From contig JAITTY010000009.1 of the NCBI GenBank assembly GCA_031286695.1, positions 310,001 through 374,000 on the forward strand: a DNA stretch of 64,000 nucleotides, given 5' to 3'. The first letter of the stretch is position 1, and each line of letters starts with the position of its first letter. This DNA is from Sphingobacterium sp. Lineage in GTDB: Bacteria; Bacteroidota; Bacteroidia; Sphingobacteriales; Sphingobacteriaceae. Below, in pieces: positions 34,523 through 43,611 of the stretch. A program made the translations under genes and the position numbers. A model generated the notes under the pieces. That model was given only the letters and a program-made list of their open reading frames with translations. It made no database searches and was not told where the DNA came from.

Positions 34523-34628
34523 AGATTATTTTGTCATCTTAGCTTAAAGCCTTCTCCCCATTTCGAATTTTGCCATCTTCCGATTTTAAGTGAGCTAGGA
34601 GCAAGAAGTAAGATGTCCCTTCAAATAC

Positions 34629-35213
34629 CTATTGATGTCTGCTCTCGAGGTTTTTTGCGATTGTTTCCAACGAAAAGCCCTTCTCACGCAACAACACGAT
34701 CAAATGAAACAATAAATCCGAAGTTTCATTGATAAAATCGTTATCCGTTTCGGTCAAAGCCGCAATGACAGTTTCGACAGCTTCCTCACCGACCTTTTGT
34801 GCAATCTTATTAATACCACGAGAACGTAGACGATTGACATACGATTCGTCCGAAGGATGTTCATAGCGATGGTTGACAATACGCTCTAACTCCAACAGAA
34901 AGTTTTGGTTAAAGTCTGTACTGAAACAGCTTCTGCTCCCTGTATGACAGGTAGGCCCCATTGGTTCTGCCTTGATCAAAACAGTATCCTTATCACAATC
35001 AACATGGATGCTTTTTACATTCAAAAAGTTTCCACTCTCCTCTCCTTTTGTCCAAAGGCGATTTTTGCTTCGGGAGAAAAACGTAACACGTTTCTCTGCT
35101 TGTGTCTTCTCCCAAGCTTCCTCGTTCATATAGCCTAACATCAACACTTCCAAAGTTTGGAAGTCCTGCACAATCACTGGAACGAGGCCGTCACTTTTTG
35201 CAAAATCTAACAT
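34629..35213 (-). CDS. hisIE: Bifunctional phosphoribosyl-AMP cyclohydrolase/phosphoribosyl-ATP pyrophosphatase
   Basis: The 194-residue fusion carries out the second and third steps of histidine synthesis. The HisI part (about 1-105) has VMLGYMNEEAWEKT and the zinc-binding cysteines in HVDCDKDT and GPTCHTGSRSCF. The HisE part (about 108-194) has the MazG-like helices with KVGEEAVETVIAA and ETSDLLFHLIVLL. It is the last gene of the leftward his operon; a 114-base spacer separates it from hisF. Confidence 0.96.
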   Translation of the reverse strand: MLDFAKSDGLVPVIVQDFQTLEVLMLGYMNEEAWEKTQAEKRVTFFSRSKNRLWTKGEESGNFLNVKSIHVDCDKDTVLIKAEPMGPTCHTGSRSCFSTDFNQNFLLELERIVNHRYEHPSDESYVNRLRSRGINKIAQKVGEEAVETVIAALTETDNDFINETSDLLFHLIVLLREKGFSLETIAKNLESRHQ

Positions 35214-35327
35214 GATTTTAGTATTTCAATTTTAAATTATTTTCGAAGAACCATGAGCTCTCTTTTAACTTCTCAAGATTTCATTCAGCAAGTTTATGAC
35301 TTACTTCTCCTTGATCAATCTTGTTTC

Positions 35328-36080
35328 CTATCTTACGACAATTCCATTTTGACGCAAGGTAGTTTTAAGATCCGGAATCAATATTTCACCATAATGAAAC
35401 ACCGATGCCGCTAAGGCAGCATCTACGTTGGCTTGCTGAAAAACATCCACAAAATGCTGTTGATTACCAGCTCCGCCAGAGGCAATCAGTGGAATATGAA
35501 TCTGGTCGTTTATTGCTTTTAAAAAAACATTGTCAAATCCATTTTTTGTACCATCATGATCCATTGAGGTAAGCAAAATCTCTCCTGCTCCACGTTCCTG
35601 CGCCTCAATAATCCAATCAGTAGTATTCAATTCCGTTTTAATTCGTCCGCCGCTCAGGTGGACAAAATTCTGCCCTTCGATGGATCTGGTGTCTACAGCA
35701 ACGACAACAAATTGCGCTCCAAAAGCGGCAGCCATCTCATTGATAAGAGCAGGGTTCCGTACCGCAGCTGAGTTGATCGAAATCTTATCTGCACCGGCAT
35801 TCAATAAAATATCAGCATCTTTGATTTCATTGATACCACCGCCTATTGTAAAGGGTATATTCACTTGACGTGCCACGGCTTTGACTAAATCAATTGTCGT
35901 TTTACGTCCTTCATGTGTCGCTGTAATATCCAGGAAAACGAGTTCATCTGCCCCTTGTTGAGAATACTCATAGGCCAATTCAACGGGATCACCCGCATCC
36001 CGGAGATCGACAAAGTTGACTCCTTTTACGGTACGTCCATCTTTAACATCCAAACAGGGAATTATACGTTTTGCCAGCAT
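35328..36080 (-). CDS. hisF: Imidazole glycerol phosphate synthase, cyclase subunit
   Basis: The 250-residue beta/alpha barrel starts MLAKRIIPCLDVKDGRTVKG with catalytic Asp11 and has VVAVDTRS and SGGAGNQQHF for the second acid and phosphate binding. With HisH it makes IGP and AICAR. It follows hisA with one base between the genes. Confidence 0.97.
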   Translation of the reverse strand: MLAKRIIPCLDVKDGRTVKGVNFVDLRDAGDPVELAYEYSQQGADELVFLDITATHEGRKTTIDLVKAVARQVNIPFTIGGGINEIKDADILLNAGADKISINSAAVRNPALINEMAAAFGAQFVVVAVDTRSIEGQNFVHLSGGRIKTELNTTDWIIEAQERGAGEILLTSMDHDGTKNGFDNVFLKAINDQIHIPLIASGGAGNQQHFVDVFQQANVDAALAASVFHYGEILIPDLKTTLRQNGIVVR

Positions 36081-36081
36081 T

Positions 36082-36834
36082 TTAAAACCTGATTAACGAT
36101 TTTAAATTCCAATCTTTGATTTCATCGATGGAGATTCTATTTTCATAAATAGCTTTACCCACCACAACGGATTCTACAGCCCCCAATTCCTGAAGTTTTT
36201 GGATATCTTCCATCGAACTGATACCACCAGAAGCAATTAACTTGATAATCGGAGAATGGTTCAGCAACTTTTGGTATAATTCAACACCTGCACCGCCTAA
36301 TTTACCATCTTTACTGATATCAGTACATAAAAATCGAAAGAATCCTAAAACCAAGCATTTATCGATATATTCGATCAATTTGATTGGAGAGCTTTCCAAC
36401 CAGCCGGAGTATTTGATGACTTCATCCAATACGTCGATCGCTATAACAATATGGTCTGCATATTTTACTTTCCCTTCGTTTAATGTAGCCAGCTCCTCCA
36501 AGAATGAAGGATTTGTGATCGCTTGTGTCCCTACGATAACACGATAAACACCCGCATCAACCAATTCTTTTACCTTTTCTATACTTCTGACACCACCGCC
36601 GTATTGTATTTTCATATCCGTCTTCTGGATAATGTCAAATAAATAAGCTTGGTTGCTAAAGTCTCCTTTTGCACCGTTTAAATCGATGATATGAACCAAC
36701 TCCGTACCATTTGCACGGTAGTTTTCGATCTGTTCCTCTAAACTAATCGCATACGTTGTGACGTCATTGTAGTTACCCTCTCTCAAACGGACAACCTTTT
36801 TGTCCAAAACGTCTATTGCTGGAATGATATACAT
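36082..36834 (-). CDS. hisA: Phosphoribosylformimino-AICAR isomerase
   Basis: The 250-residue barrel starts MYIIPAIDVLDKKVVRLREG with catalytic Asp8 and has the phosphate-binding GGGVRSIE and IASGGISS. It opens the ribose ring of ProFAR to PRFAR. It lies between hisH and hisF in the operon; the sequence is related to HisF, as expected from their common origin. Confidence 0.97.
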   Translation of the reverse strand: MYIIPAIDVLDKKVVRLREGNYNDVTTYAISLEEQIENYRANGTELVHIIDLNGAKGDFSNQAYLFDIIQKTDMKIQYGGGVRSIEKVKELVDAGVYRVIVGTQAITNPSFLEELATLNEGKVKYADHIVIAIDVLDEVIKYSGWLESSPIKLIEYIDKCLVLGFFRFLCTDISKDGKLGGAGVELYQKLLNHSPIIKLIASGGISSMEDIQKLQELGAVESVVVGKAIYENRISIDEIKDWNLKSLIRF

Positions 36835-36846
36835 AGTCGAATATTT

Positions 36847-37446
36847 TTAGTCAAATTGAATAGTTGAAAAATTGAGCAACAACTGCTCGCCTGCTTTCCC
36901 GGATTTCTCCGGATGAAATTGTACCCCAAAGAAATTGTCCCTGGAAATCGCCGCCGAAAAAGGTGCTCCATAAACACATTTCGCCGCGGTATAAGTTGCA
37001 TCGTATTCGATAAAATACGAGTGAACAAAATAAAAGTAAGTCTGATCTTCGATATGGGCAAATAAAGGATTATTTGCTTGCACGGAGATGCTGTTCCACC
37101 CCATATGTGGCACCTTACCTGCTTTCCCGGCATCGAAATGTAACGTTTTCAAAGGAAATAGCTTCAACATTTCGGCATTTCCTTCTTCTGAAAAATCTGT
37201 CAGCAGCTGCATGCCAACACAAATACCCAAGACAGGCTTTCGCAGCTTTTTGATCGAGGGTACCAGACCGGATTGCTGTAGCTTGTCCATTGCTGCTCCA
37301 GCATGGCCTACCCCCGGAATGATGATCCGGTCATATTGATCGATCTCATCCGCTGTATTGACCATACCATAGGTAAGTCCAACACGATCCAGTGCCGCTG
37401 TCAACGAGAAAATATTCCCCGCACCATAATTAATAATTCCTATCAT
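36847..37446 (-). CDS. hisH: Imidazole glycerol phosphate synthase, glutaminase subunit
   Basis: From the ATG at 37446 the product has 199 residues and begins MIGIINYGAGN, the usual HisH N-terminus; a longer frame from 37494 would overlap hisB and adds unrelated sequence. The class-I amidotransferase triad is Cys76 in GICVGMQLL with His and Glu in FGVQFHPEKSG. It supplies ammonia to HisF. One base separates it from hisB. Confidence 0.96.
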   Translation of the reverse strand: MIGIINYGAGNIFSLTAALDRVGLTYGMVNTADEIDQYDRIIIPGVGHAGAAMDKLQQSGLVPSIKKLRKPVLGICVGMQLLTDFSEEGNAEMLKLFPLKTLHFDAGKAGKVPHMGWNSISVQANNPLFAHIEDQTYFYFVHSYFIEYDATYTAAKCVYGAPFSAAISRDNFFGVQFHPEKSGKAGEQLLLNFSTIQFD

Positions 37447-37447
37447 C

Positions 37448-38587
37448 TTACAATACTCCTTTTGTACTTGGCAATTGCATATGGTCGGCGTCACGTCTTA
37501 CCGCTTTTTTGATAGATTTAGCAAAAGCTTTAAAGATCGCTTCGATCTTATGATGTTCATTCTCGCCCTCAGCTTTAATGTTTAAATTTGATCGCGAAGC
37601 ATCTGAAAATGATTTGAAGAAATGAAAGAACATTTCCGTAGGCATGTCTCCGATCTTCTCGCGTTTAAATGCTGCATCCCATACAATCCAGTTACGGCCG
37701 CCAAAATCCAATGCAACCTGAGCCAAACAATCATCCATTGGCAAAGTATAGGAATAACGTTCAATTCCACGTTTATCACCTAACGCTTTCAAAAAGACTT
37801 CGCCTAGTGCGATACCCGTATCTTCGATGGTATGATGTTCGTCGATATGAAGATCACCTTTTGCTTTGATGGTCAAATCAAGTGCTCCATGTCTAGCCAA
37901 TTGATCCAGCATATGATCGAAAAACGGCAGTCCAGTTTCAATATCCGATTTGCCCGAACCGTCTAAGTTCAGCTGAATAAAAATATCCGTTTCATTAGTT
38001 TTTCGATGATGTTCGGCTGTACGTGTCCCTAATTTAAGAAACTCGTAGACAGTCTTCCAATCCGTTGTCTCTAAAGCTATAACAGTTGAATCGACCGCAA
38101 GGTTTTCCAAAGCCCCTAATTGATCGTTGGCACGCAGCCAAATTGCTTTAGCACCAAGGTTCTGCGCCAATTTCACATCGTTTACACGATCTCCGATAAC
38201 GAAGGATTGGCTCAAATCGTATTTCGACGCATCAAAATACGCACCAAGCATACCAACTCCAGGTTTGCGGGTATCCGCATTCTCATGTGGAAAAGTTTTA
38301 TCAATATGTTCCTCGGCAAACACTACTCCTTCTCCTGCAAACGTATCTATCACAAATTGATGGACGGGCCAGAAATTCTCCTCCGGATGGGAAGAAGTTC
38401 CTAAACCATCTTGGTTGGAAACCAAGATCAATTCGAAATCCAGCTCCTTTGCGATACGTGGCAGATACTGCAAGGCACCAGGGTAGAATTTTAATTTGGC
38501 AAATGAATCGATCTGTTCGTCTTCAGGTTCCAAAATCAATGTTCCATCTCGGTCTATAAACAGTACACGTTTTAAGTTATCAGGCAT
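37448..38587 (-). CDS. hisB: Bifunctional histidinol-phosphatase/imidazoleglycerol-phosphate dehydratase
   Basis: The 379-residue fusion has an N-terminal HAD phosphatase (about 1-170) with Asp12 and Asp14 in FIDRDGT and a C-terminal IGP dehydratase (about 185-379) with the metal motifs DEHHTIEDT and HHKIEAIFKA. It catalyses the seventh and ninth steps in the same chain. The gene lies between hisC and hisH with spacings of four and one bases. Confidence 0.97.
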   Translation of the reverse strand: MPDNLKRVLFIDRDGTLILEPEDEQIDSFAKLKFYPGALQYLPRIAKELDFELILVSNQDGLGTSSHPEENFWPVHQFVIDTFAGEGVVFAEEHIDKTFPHENADTRKPGVGMLGAYFDASKYDLSQSFVIGDRVNDVKLAQNLGAKAIWLRANDQLGALENLAVDSTVIALETTDWKTVYEFLKLGTRTAEHHRKTNETDIFIQLNLDGSGKSDIETGLPFFDHMLDQLARHGALDLTIKAKGDLHIDEHHTIEDTGIALGEVFLKALGDKRGIERYSYTLPMDDCLAQVALDFGGRNWIVWDAAFKREKIGDMPTEMFFHFFKSFSDASRSNLNIKAEGENEHHKIEAIFKAFAKSIKKAVRRDADHMQLPSTKGVL

Positions 38588-38591
38588 AGTA

Positions 38592-39650
38592 TTATTTATT
38601 GATTTGATTAAGTTTTTCTAACAATATTTGATTTTCGGCAGGTGTACCAACAGTAATCCGAAGGCAGCCTTCGCAGAGTTCAACTTTGGACCTATCTCGA
38701 ACGATAATTCCATATTGAACCAAGTAATCGTAAACCTCACGTGGTTGATCCATCTTGACCAGTATAAAATTGGCATCAGAAGGTGTAATATGCTGTACAT
38801 AGTCCAGCTCAAGCAGTTCGCGTACCAGTTTCTCACGTTCGGCGACCGTCTCCTTGATCCAGTCATTGACTTGATCAACCTGATCCAAGGCCTCCAATAC
38901 GATATCCTGCGTAGCCTGATTAATGTTATAGGGTGGCTTTATTTTATTGTAAACAGCTATAATCTCTTTGCTTGCAAAAGCCATTCCCAACCGTAAAGCT
39001 GCAAGTCCCCAGGCTTTGGACAACGTCTGCAATACCACTAGATTGGGGTATTCAGCCAGTTCTTGCGTAAATGATTTGACAGCAGAAAAATTAATATAAG
39101 CTTCATCCACAACAACAAGCCCCTGAAAATTATTTAAGATCGCCTCAATATCCTGACGACGGATTGAGTTTCCTGTTGGGTTATTGGGAGAACAGATAAA
39201 GATCAATTTCGTATGTGCATCTATTGCATTGGCAATACCATCCAAGTCAAGCTGGTAATCGGCAGTCAGGTTTACCTTTTTGAAAGCAACATCATTGATG
39301 TTCGCAGAGACTTCATACATCCCATAAGTCGGCGGAACCAATATAACATTGTCAACACCGGGGGTACAAAATGCACGGTATAAAATATCTATGGCTTCAT
39401 CACTTCCATTTCCCAAAAAGATATTCTCTGAAGGTACACCTTTTATTTTAGAAAGTTTTGCTTTAACTTGATGTTGGAGAGGGTCTGGGTATCGGTTGTA
39501 ATCATGGTTTAGTGGGGATCCAAAAGGATTTTCATTGGCATCAATCAATATGGATGCCTCCCCTTTAAATTCATCTCTTGCGGATGAATAAGGTACGAGC
39601 TTCTTAATATTTTCCCGTAGTAGGTTGTTTAAGTTGAATGGATTATCCAT
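38592..39650 (-). CDS. hisC: Histidinol-phosphate aminotransferase
   Basis: The 352-residue PLP enzyme has ANENPFG near the start, SPNNPTGN for cofactor binding and the Schiff-base Lys212 in LSKAWGLAALRLG. It is the first gene of this his operon; hisG and hisD, which often precede it, are not here. The 225 bases between it and rnz should hold the operon promoter, but I see no exact consensus, no leader peptide rich in His codons and no T-box-like structure. Confidence 0.96.
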   Translation of the reverse strand: MDNPFNLNNLLRENIKKLVPYSSARDEFKGEASILIDANENPFGSPLNHDYNRYPDPLQHQVKAKLSKIKGVPSENIFLGNGSDEAIDILYRAFCTPGVDNVILVPPTYGMYEVSANINDVAFKKVNLTADYQLDLDGIANAIDAHTKLIFICSPNNPTGNSIRRQDIEAILNNFQGLVVVDEAYINFSAVKSFTQELAEYPNLVVLQTLSKAWGLAALRLGMAFASKEIIAVYNKIKPPYNINQATQDIVLEALDQVDQVNDWIKETVAEREKLVRELLELDYVQHITPSDANFILVKMDQPREVYDYLVQYGIIVRDRSKVELCEGCLRITVGTPAENQILLEKLNQINK

Positions 39651-39875
39651 TATAAAAAAATTAGAGCCGTAAACTTAGATAAATTGTTCATCATATGCAA
39701 TACAATAAGCAATTATTCACCTGTGGTCATTGGTCCATCAATTGCATATCAGCTCATCTTGCTAAGAAACTTGCTTATACCTCTTCCTTTCTACCCCTTG
39801 AGCGTCTCTCTTTTAGCGGTATTTCCTTGGCTGTAACAAAGCTGTCGTTGGAAAATAAACGAAATTCACAAAAAA

Positions 39876-40787
39876 TTACACCGAAAACCATCTACCTTCC
39901 ACAGAGAGTTCCGCATTTGGGAATACAGTTCTCGCTTCTTCCAATAGAGGATTTAAGTCTCTGTACCGAGCTGAATAATGACCTAATAGCAACTTCTTTG
40001 CGTGAGTTTCCCGGGCGATCTCTCCAGCTTCCAGCGCTGTTGTGTGAAACGTCTCTTTTGCGCGATCGACCATATCGTGCAAGAATGTGGACTCATGGTA
40101 CATCAGATTAGCCTTTTGCACATAAGGCAGATATTCTGGCGTCCGTACGGTATCCGAACAATACACATAGCTGCGCGATAAGGGAGCAGGAAGGCTCAGC
40201 TCATCTGCCGTATACACTTTACCACTTTCATCGACGTAATCAAATCCTTTTTTAATCATCGGAAAATACACGGTAGGTATATTCAGTTCCTGGACCACAT
40301 CGCCCAGCAATGTTCGGGCTCGAGGTCCCTCGTCAAAGCGGAAGCCAGTACAAGCGATACGATGTTTTAACGGAAATGTACTTACTTTTAAAGTTCTATT
40401 TTCAAAAATAACGCCCGGCCGTTCAGGTGAAATCGGATGAAAAACAAGATTATAACGTAAAACTGTTTCGGAATGCAAAAACTGTACATCCAAAATCTCC
40501 TTTAATGCAGAAGGACCATACAGATGGAGATCACTTTTCCGGCCGACAAGGTGCATCGATGAGAGTAGCCCCACCAAACCCAAATAATGATCCCCATGTA
40601 AATGGCTAATAAATATATGTCCTATGCGATTGCTTTTGATACCATATCGGCTGAGCTGCATTTGTGTACCTTCCCCGCAGTCGATCAAAAACAATTGCTC
40701 ATTAAAGTTCAGCACTTGGCTAGTCGGATGACGATCAAATATCGGGGTCGCCGAGCTATTTCCTAATATCAGAACTTCAAACTTCAT
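39876..40787 (-). CDS. rnz: Ribonuclease Z
   Basis: From the ATG at 40787 the product has 303 residues and starts MKFEVLILGNSSATP, the usual RNase Z opening; the longer frame from 40835 would overlap the STAS gene. The metallo-beta-lactamase motif SHLHGDHYLG (His62, His64, Asp66, His67) and the further ligands in YCSDT, HESTF and LLGHYSARY are complete. It cuts 3' trailers from tRNA precursors. It lies one base after the STAS gene, so both are in the purC-STAS-rnz unit. Confidence 0.95.
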   Translation of the reverse strand: MKFEVLILGNSSATPIFDRHPTSQVLNFNEQLFLIDCGEGTQMQLSRYGIKSNRIGHIFISHLHGDHYLGLVGLLSSMHLVGRKSDLHLYGPSALKEILDVQFLHSETVLRYNLVFHPISPERPGVIFENRTLKVSTFPLKHRIACTGFRFDEGPRARTLLGDVVQELNIPTVYFPMIKKGFDYVDESGKVYTADELSLPAPLSRSYVYCSDTVRTPEYLPYVQKANLMYHESTFLHDMVDRAKETFHTTALEAGEIARETHAKKLLLGHYSARYRDLNPLLEEARTVFPNAELSVEGRWFSV

Positions 40788-40788
40788 A

Positions 40789-41169
40789 TCAATCTTCAAT
40801 TGTCCCCCGATACTCAGATTCCAATTCGTGCGCAAAGATTAAATCCTCGGCAACCTTTAGAGATGGTGCAATTTTCAACGATTTATCCAAATGCGACACC
40901 CGAACCATATCCATCAATGTGGGACAAAGATTAACCAGAATGAATATGCCACCAACAGACTGACACAAACGATGAGCAAGCACTCCTAAACGGATGCCCA
41001 CCTCGTCCGTTTGCTGAACGTGGATCATGTCCAAAACAATATTCCGTTGTCCAATCGTATTCCGCAACAAAAATTCTCCTTTGAGTTTAGCGGCATTATC
41101 CGCATCAATCACATCGACATGAGGTTCTATGACAATATAGCGATCGTGTTTATCAATGGTATACTTCAT
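40789..41169 (-). CDS. STAS-domain protein
   Basis: The 126-residue cytoplasmic protein has the beta-alpha pattern of an anti-sigma-factor antagonist (STAS) domain: EPHVDVIDADNAAKLK and NIVLDMIHVQQTDEVGIRLG. The serine that is phosphorylated in SpoIIAA-type proteins (in D-S-S-G) is replaced by TDEVG, so ordinary switch regulation by a kinase at that serine is unlikely. It lies one base from rnz and 33 bases after purC. No anti-sigma kinase is near, and its partner is unknown. Confidence 0.8.
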   Translation of the reverse strand: MKYTIDKHDRYIVIEPHVDVIDADNAAKLKGEFLLRNTIGQRNIVLDMIHVQQTDEVGIRLGVLAHRLCQSVGGIFILVNLCPTLMDMVRVSHLDKSLKIAPSLKVAEDLIFAHELESEYRGTIED

Positions 41170-41202
41170 TAGTCTATCTCCTTTGTTTGAGGATACAATG
41201 TA

Positions 41203-42153
41203 CTAATAATTTAGCGTTTTCAAGGCGTTTGCGACATTTCTTTCCACACGCTCCAACACGTTTTCTTGATCAGGATACACAAATTTCTCTCCAACAATGT
41301 GCTCGTACAACTCAATATAACGCTCGGAGATCGAAGTGACAATCTCATCGGTCATCTCTGGAACAACTTGACCATCTTTCCCTTGGAAGCCGTTTTCGAT
41401 TAACCATTTGCGAACAAACTCTTTTGACAACTGCTTTTGTGCCTCGCCTTTTTCCTGACGCTCCTGGTAGCCTTCCGCATAAAAATAGCGAGAAGAATCT
41501 GGTGTGTGAATCTCATCGATCAACACAATTTTCCCATCTTTTTTCCCGAATTCATATTTTGTATCCACCAAAATTAATCCCCGCTGTGCGGCAATTTCAG
41601 TACCTCTTTGAAACAAAGCTTTGGTATATTGTTCCAATTGAACATAGTCCTCTTCACTTACGATACCCTTTTTCAAGATATCGACACGTGAAATATCTTC
41701 ATCATGTCCAACCGCTGCCTTTGTTGTCGGCGTAATAATTGGTTCTGGCAATTTATCATTTTCTTTCAAGCCTTCTGGTAATGACTCCCCGCATACTTCA
41801 CGTTTGCCGGCAGCATACTCACGCCATGCATGTCCCGACAAGTAGCCACGAATAACCATTTCTACTTTAAACGGCTCACATAGTTGACCGATAGTTACAC
41901 TTGGATCCGGAACAGATACGACCCAATTTGGAATAATATCCGCCGTAGCCTTTAAAAATTTGGCTGCAATTTGATTCAACACTTGCCCTTTATAGGGTAT
42001 AGGACGTGGAAGTACCACATCAAATGCCGAAATACGGTCTGAAGCTACCATCGCCAAATAAGTATTAGCAATCGTATACACATCGCGTACTTTTCCTCGG
42101 TAAAAAGCAGTCTGATTTTCGAAATTGAAATTTGTTTCTTTTATAGCGTTCAT
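41203..42153 (-). CDS. purC: SAICAR synthase (purine biosynthesis)
   Basis: I start at the ATG at 42153 (316 residues, MNAIKETNF); the upstream ATG at 42189 would put a candidate promoter element inside the gene. The enzyme joins aspartate to CAIR: FYRGKVRDVY, VVSDRISAFDVVLP, KVEMVIRGYLSGHAWREY and LVDTKYEFGK (metal and nucleotide site) are all typical of the long PurC form with its C-terminal extension. It is the first gene of a leftward unit with the STAS gene and rnz. Confidence 0.96.
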   Translation of the reverse strand: MNAIKETNFNFENQTAFYRGKVRDVYTIANTYLAMVASDRISAFDVVLPRPIPYKGQVLNQIAAKFLKATADIIPNWVVSVPDPSVTIGQLCEPFKVEMVIRGYLSGHAWREYAAGKREVCGESLPEGLKENDKLPEPIITPTTKAAVGHDEDISRVDILKKGIVSEEDYVQLEQYTKALFQRGTEIAAQRGLILVDTKYEFGKKDGKIVLIDEIHTPDSSRYFYAEGYQERQEKGEAQKQLSKEFVRKWLIENGFQGKDGQVVPEMTDEIVTSISERYIELYEHIVGEKFVYPDQENVLERVERNVANALKTLNY

Positions 42154-42168
42154 GTTCAAAGTAAAATT

Positions 42169-42176
42169 CAAATGTA
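42169..42176 (-). promoter_or_regulatory. Candidate -7 element of purC
   Basis: Read on the minus strand this is TACATTTG, a full TAnnTTTG match, 15 bases before the chosen ATG at 42153. It argues against the upstream start at 42189. A -33 TTTG at the usual spacing is missing. Confidence 0.4.
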
Positions 42177-42294
42177 AGTAATTGTTCATTTATGTCTGCG
42201 TTCAAAAGCATTCATAAATGTAGTAGCTTTATTTTACGAGCTCGCTGTGCTCGATTTGCATGGTCCCAAATCATTAACTTTGAGCACAGACCAA

Positions 42295-43260
42295 TTAAAT
42301 ATCGCCGTATGCTTCTAAGATGCGACGCACCAGTTTATGGCGAACCACGTCTCCGCCGCTGAGATGGATAATGTCAATCCCTTCGATATTCTCCAATAAG
42401 CGAATCGATGTAGATAATCCAGATTGATTTTTCTTTGGTAAATCGACCTGTGTCATATCACCTGTAACGATAAATTTTGCCGTTGGCCCCATACGTGTCA
42501 AAAACATCTTCAGCTGCATATCCGTAGCATTTTGAGCTTCATCCAGAATTACAAAGCAATTGTCCAATGTTCGTCCACGCATAAACGCTAACGGAGCGAC
42601 TTCAATGGTCCGATTTTCCAGGTAACCTTTCAGCTTTTCCGCTGGAATCATATCGTCTAAAGCATCATAGAGTGGTCTCAAATACGGATCTACCTTCTCT
42701 TTCAGATCTCCTGGCAAAAAACCAAGATTTTCACCAGCTTCCACCGCCGGCCTTGTTAAAATGATCCTTTTGATTTCTTTATTTCGAAGTGCTCTAACAG
42801 CTAAGGCAACTGCCGTATAGGTCTTTCCTGTACCTGCTGGTCCTATAGCAAATAAGATGTCATTTTTCGAAATACTATCCACCATTTTCCGCTGGTTGGC
42901 AGTGCGCGCACGTACGATCAGTCCATTAGGTCCATAAACGATCGGTTCGGATCCGAAGGCAGCATGTTTGGCCGCCAGTTCCTTTTCCTGTTGGGCAGCA
43001 GAACCTGCGTTTGCTCCTAGGAGATTTTCAAAATCCAATAAAGTAATGTTGTTAAATTTCTCCAGATGAGCCATGACTTCCTTAAACGATTGCTCAAACA
43101 GATCTAATTCCTTCGCGTCTCCCAACACCTTCATTTCACTTCCCCGAGCTACAATCCGCAGTTTTGGGAATTGCTTCTTCAAATAATCGAAGTGCTCATT
43201 GTCTGCTCCCCATAATATGGGCAAATTCAGACCATCTAATGCAATTAGTAATTCGTTCAA
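42295..43260 (-). CDS. phoH: PhoH-family ATPase
   Basis: The 321-residue protein has an N-terminal KH-like segment and a PhoH ATPase domain with Walker A GPAGTGKT, Walker B VILDEAQNA and the family signature TRPAVEAGENLGFLPGDL. These proteins are RNA-associated P-loop ATPases of incompletely known role, often tied to RNA turnover. It is transcribed alone or leads to purC, which starts 141 bases further on. Confidence 0.93.
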   Translation of the reverse strand: MNELLIALDGLNLPILWGADNEHFDYLKKQFPKLRIVARGSEMKVLGDAKELDLFEQSFKEVMAHLEKFNNITLLDFENLLGANAGSAAQQEKELAAKHAAFGSEPIVYGPNGLIVRARTANQRKMVDSISKNDILFAIGPAGTGKTYTAVALAVRALRNKEIKRIILTRPAVEAGENLGFLPGDLKEKVDPYLRPLYDALDDMIPAEKLKGYLENRTIEVAPLAFMRGRTLDNCFVILDEAQNATDMQLKMFLTRMGPTAKFIVTGDMTQVDLPKKNQSGLSTSIRLLENIEGIDIIHLSGGDVVRHKLVRRILEAYGDI

Positions 43261-43327
43261 ATTTTATCCTATTTAGAATTAATTAGATTGTAGCCATTAC
43301 ACAACATCGTCCCTGTATAATACTATT

Positions 43328-43335
43328 CAAAATTA
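43328..43335 (-). promoter_or_regulatory. Candidate -7 element of phoH
   Basis: On the minus strand the bases read TAATTTTG, matching TAnnTTTG, about 68 bases before the phoH ATG. The expected -33 position has only a near match shifted by one base. Confidence 0.3.
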
Positions 43336-43530
43336 ACGTATTCTAACGAAACAACCAAGAAGATACAGTGCACAAAAAAGGATGATTTAGAAGGCTATGG
43401 AAACAAGAGACAAGGGGATGCAAAGATTTCCTTATGCACAAAATGTTCGCTATGTTTGTGTATATCAATCGAAAAAAGACAGATTCAAAATAAGTTATCC
43501 AATTAGCTTTATAAATCATCTGATAAATAG

Positions 43531-43538
43531 TAATTTTG
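43531..43538 (+). promoter_or_regulatory. Candidate -7 element of the SAM hydrolase gene
   Basis: TAATTTTG matches TAnnTTTG; TTTA, one base off the -33 TTTG, lies exactly 19 bases upstream (43508-43511). It would give a leader of roughly 65 bases. Confidence 0.4.
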
Positions 43539-43611
43539 TCCACTATTTAGATAAATTTAAGGGTATATTTAAGGGAATTCGACAGCAATTCGATCTAGGA
43601 TTTAGATTATA

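Larger units (their letters stand above)
43261..43611. other. Divergent intergenic region between phoH and the SAM hydrolase gene
   Basis: This 351-base AT-rich stretch carries the promoters of both flanking genes. Candidate TAnnTTTG elements are at 43328-43335 (minus strand) and 43531-43538 (plus strand). A rightward 71-codon frame at 43397-43612 has low-complexity content and overlaps the next gene's start; I do not regard it as coding. Confidence 0.5.

Noticed and set aside
39695..40111. Rightward 138-codon frame overlapping the end of rnz
   Set aside because: It overlaps the C-terminal coding part of rnz on the other strand and shows no recognisable protein features.
42239..42256. CGAGC/GCTCG hairpin between phoH and purC
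   Set aside because: Five-base stem without a T-tract; too weak to call a terminator.
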